Source: Fervidobacterium sp. (GTDB taxonomy: Bacteria > Thermotogota > Thermotogae > Thermotogales > Fervidobacteriaceae). Taken from it: 64,000 nucleotides of DNA. This document shows, piece by piece, positions 62,057 through 64,000 of the stretch (within the stretch, counting starts at the first letter, position 1; each line of letters starts with the position of its first letter). The translations under genes were made by a program, and so were the position numbers. Under the pieces are notes generated by a model that saw only the letters and a program-made list of their open reading frames with translations, was not told the origin of the DNA and searched no databases. The stretch covers positions 1-64,000 of the forward strand of contig JANZZV010000010.1 in NCBI GenBank assembly GCA_026419195.1, given 5' to 3'.

Positions 62057-63961
62057 ATGCTTAGTGGTATTTTAGAAATAGGTAAGACAATAATAGGTTC
62101 AGGTGATTATTTAAAATCTAAGGTAATTTTGGAAAAAAATGAAACTGATAAATCGAAGATAGTGAGGATAGTTTTTCATCCAAAAGATAAGATAATAAAA
62201 ATCGTACCTGAGGAGTTTGATCAATCAAAATGTGAAAAATACTTGTGGGTGGGAAATTGCAAAGGTACTCTTCCACAAACCAGACTTACTTCAAATGACA
62301 TAACAAAGATATTTGTAGATTCAATTTTCAATGCTTACGAGAGAATCGAAAATGGCGAACTGAAAGAGATTTTAAAGGATATAATTGACAAGTTTACTTG
62401 TCAGAAAAGAAAAAAAGGTAAAACTATAAGAGTAATTGATATATCTTTGATTGAAGATATTGACCAAGAATTGAAAAATGAGTGGGAAGAAAAAGACAAC
62501 GTAGAAGATATGGGTGACTTATTAAGCAAATACATCGCTAATAAGCTTTCAATTTCAAAAAAATTTACTTCAAAGCTTTTGTATACGGTATTTTACGAAG
62601 ATAAGAGTTTAGTACAATTTAAAGAATACAAAGATATGTTGCTTGAAGAGTTTACAGAAAAAGCATTTGAGAAGAGTAAATTTGGTGTTTGCCACGGATG
62701 TGGTAAAGAGAGTGAACTAACCAAAGATTTCTCGACATTTGAGTTGAAATTCTTCATCACAGACAAAATAAACTTTGCTTCAGGCATAAATAAGGAAGGT
62801 TTTTATAAAAATTTTGCATTATGTGATGAATGTTTCAAATCATTTGGTGCAGGTGAAAGATTTTTGAAAAATTATCTTAGGACAAAATTTGCAAATGTTT
62901 CGTACACCTGCTACGTGATTCCAGAGTTTTACGACATATCCACAATTCCATCGATCAGCGTACTAGTAAAACGTGCCGAAAGAACAATTCGTACGGTCCA
63001 AGCTCTTAACAGTGTTGATAAATGGAAGGAATATCGTGAAGCCTTGGAAGAAAAAATTGGGACCGAAGCATTTGCAATAAATTTTGTGTTTGCTGAAGAA
63101 CAGAATGCTGCAGTAAAAATAAAAAAGCTTATCATGGATGTCCCACCATCCAGAATAGAAGAAATTATATCAAAAAGAAGATCAGTATATGAAAAATTTA
63201 TCAACCTCATTTTTGGAGATCCTATTAACGACACACTAAAAACAGCTGATATAGGCGAACTGGATTTTGATAGAATATTCTATCTATTTCCAGTTAGAAG
63301 AGATTTACCCAACATTATTCTCGAAATATACGATTCAATATTGACTAAAAAACCGCTTAGCGAGAGAGAATTAGCCAAACTTTTCCTAGAGGTTGTCACC
63401 ATTTATTACTACGAAAAGTACAACAACTACTATCATCTAAAACCTAGGATAGAACCTACTTGGAAGGTTATTTACCACATATTAGCGTCAAATCAATTTT
63501 TACTATACGCATGCCAGATCGATGTGCTACATGGAGGTGATGAGAAAATGGCTTATGAGGAACTTGACAACATCGATTCTGACTTAAGGAATTATGTAGA
63601 AGAACTCAAACTTGATGAACAAAAAACCGGTTTGTTCTTACTTGGCGTTTTGCTATCTGAAATTGCAAGAGTACAAGAAAGTAAAGGCGATGGAAAGAAA
63701 GTTGTCTTAGAAAAACTAAATTACTACGGCATGCCACAGTCGAAAATAAAGATATTAAGTAACGAAATATTTGAGAAATTAAAACAGTACAAAGTGCTAA
63801 ACAAGTATACGGAGCTTATCTATGCTTTTGCCAAAAAGTATTTGGATAAAAACGATAGAGATTGGACGTTATCTCCACAAGAAAATGTCTATTGGATCAA
63901 GTCTGGGTATGCATATCGAACCATGAAAATCAAAATAAATTCGAAAAAAATGATGAATTAA
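62057..63961 (+). CDS. cas8b: type I-B CRISPR-associated protein Cas8b/Csh1 (TM1802 family)
   Basis: The 634-residue protein has the Csh1/TM1802 pattern: N-terminal MLSGILEIGKTI, LWVGNCKGTLPQTRLTSND (about residue 65), and a zinc-finger-like CHGCGKES ... CDECFKSFGAG (about 215-265). Cas8b is the large subunit of the type I-B Cascade and helps recognise the PAM. ATG 62057 follows GGGGGTG by six bases; a longer in-frame ATG at 62024 lies inside cas6. A strong Shine-Dalgarno (AAAGGGGGA, about 63987-63996) at the window end announces the next gene, expected to be cas7. Confidence 0.9.
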   Translation: MLSGILEIGKTIIGSGDYLKSKVILEKNETDKSKIVRIVFHPKDKIIKIVPEEFDQSKCEKYLWVGNCKGTLPQTRLTSNDITKIFVDSIFNAYERIENGELKEILKDIIDKFTCQKRKKGKTIRVIDISLIEDIDQELKNEWEEKDNVEDMGDLLSKYIANKLSISKKFTSKLLYTVFYEDKSLVQFKEYKDMLLEEFTEKAFEKSKFGVCHGCGKESELTKDFSTFELKFFITDKINFASGINKEGFYKNFALCDECFKSFGAGERFLKNYLRTKFANVSYTCYVIPEFYDISTIPSISVLVKRAERTIRTVQALNSVDKWKEYREALEEKIGTEAFAINFVFAEEQNAAVKIKKLIMDVPPSRIEEIISKRRSVYEKFINLIFGDPINDTLKTADIGELDFDRIFYLFPVRRDLPNIILEIYDSILTKKPLSERELAKLFLEVVTIYYYEKYNNYYHLKPRIEPTWKVIYHILASNQFLLYACQIDVLHGGDEKMAYEELDNIDSDLRNYVEELKLDEQKTGLFLLGVLLSEIARVQESKGDGKKVVLEKLNYYGMPQSKIKILSNEIFEKLKQYKVLNKYTELIYAFAKKYLDKNDRDWTLSPQENVYWIKSGYAYRTMKIKINSKKMMN

Positions 63962-64000
63962 ACAAAAAAGACATCCAAGAGGACTGAAAGGGGGATTTTT

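Overview
The window looks like a chromosomal segment of an anaerobic, thermophilic Thermotogota bacterium, most likely Fervidobacterium or a close relative. This is inferred from low-GC DNA, strong purine-rich Shine-Dalgarno sites with many TTG/GTG starts, the hrcA-grpE-dnaJ order, the rimO-pgsA-thpR-recA-recX-rny order, sugar ABC/GH4/GH130 genes and a type I-B cas locus. No rRNA or tRNA gene was found.

Region 1 (1-9.1 kb, minus strand) is a type IV pilus / type II secretion assembly cluster (pilC, a pilin-like gene, pilM-N-O-P, and a secretin cut by the window edge). Upstream of it lie an ECF-type ATPase, a methyltransferase, a GAF/degenerate-GGDEF protein and a sodium-pump decarboxylase beta subunit with a tiny membrane partner. 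A large plus-strand hybrid histidine kinase (9.3-12.7 kb) separates this from region 2.

Region 2 (12.7-18.9 kb, minus strand) is a coherent homocysteine/methionine pathway: aspartokinase, a COG1900 homocysteine-biosynthesis protein fused to a ferredoxin, a COG2122 protein, methylenetetrahydrofolate reductase and an L-cysteine desulfidase. In front of it is a complete ribosome-mediated attenuator. It has a promoter, a 40-codon leader peptide with five Met codons in six followed closely by a Cys codon, mutually exclusive anti-antiterminator and antiterminator helices, and an intrinsic terminator. I regard this methionine (sulfur amino acid) leader as the most interesting system in the window.

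Region 3 (19-21.3 kb) carries acyP, purA and a Mut7-C RNase-domain gene. It is followed by a gene-free stretch (21.28-22.0 kb) with 13 copies of a 12-mer related to AAACTTACCACC, three of them joined to a fourth at 11-bp steps, next to AT-rich DNA. This resembles the Thermotoga DnaA-box array and I call it the probable chromosomal origin. The gene strand bias flips around it: mostly minus to the left, mostly plus to the right.

Region 4 (22-46 kb) holds housekeeping genes (rimO, pgsA, thpR, recA, recX, rny, murJ, birA, dacB), a two-component/HD-GYP pair with a receiver lacking its phospho-acceptor Asp, a phosphoesterase-beta-propeller fusion, a chemoreceptor, the heat-shock operon behind a CIRCE-like operator, and a LytS/LytR-like pair.

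Region 5 (46-59.7 kb) is a carbohydrate-use locus arranged around a LacI-type regulator with matching operators on both sides. Secreted glycan-binding and glycosidase-like proteins run leftward; a sugar ABC transporter, a GH130 phosphorylase and a GH4 enzyme run rightward.

Region 6 (59.7-64 kb) begins with about 1.6 kb of decayed coding DNA, followed by cas6 and cas8b/csh1, the start of a type I-B CRISPR-Cas operon that continues past the window.
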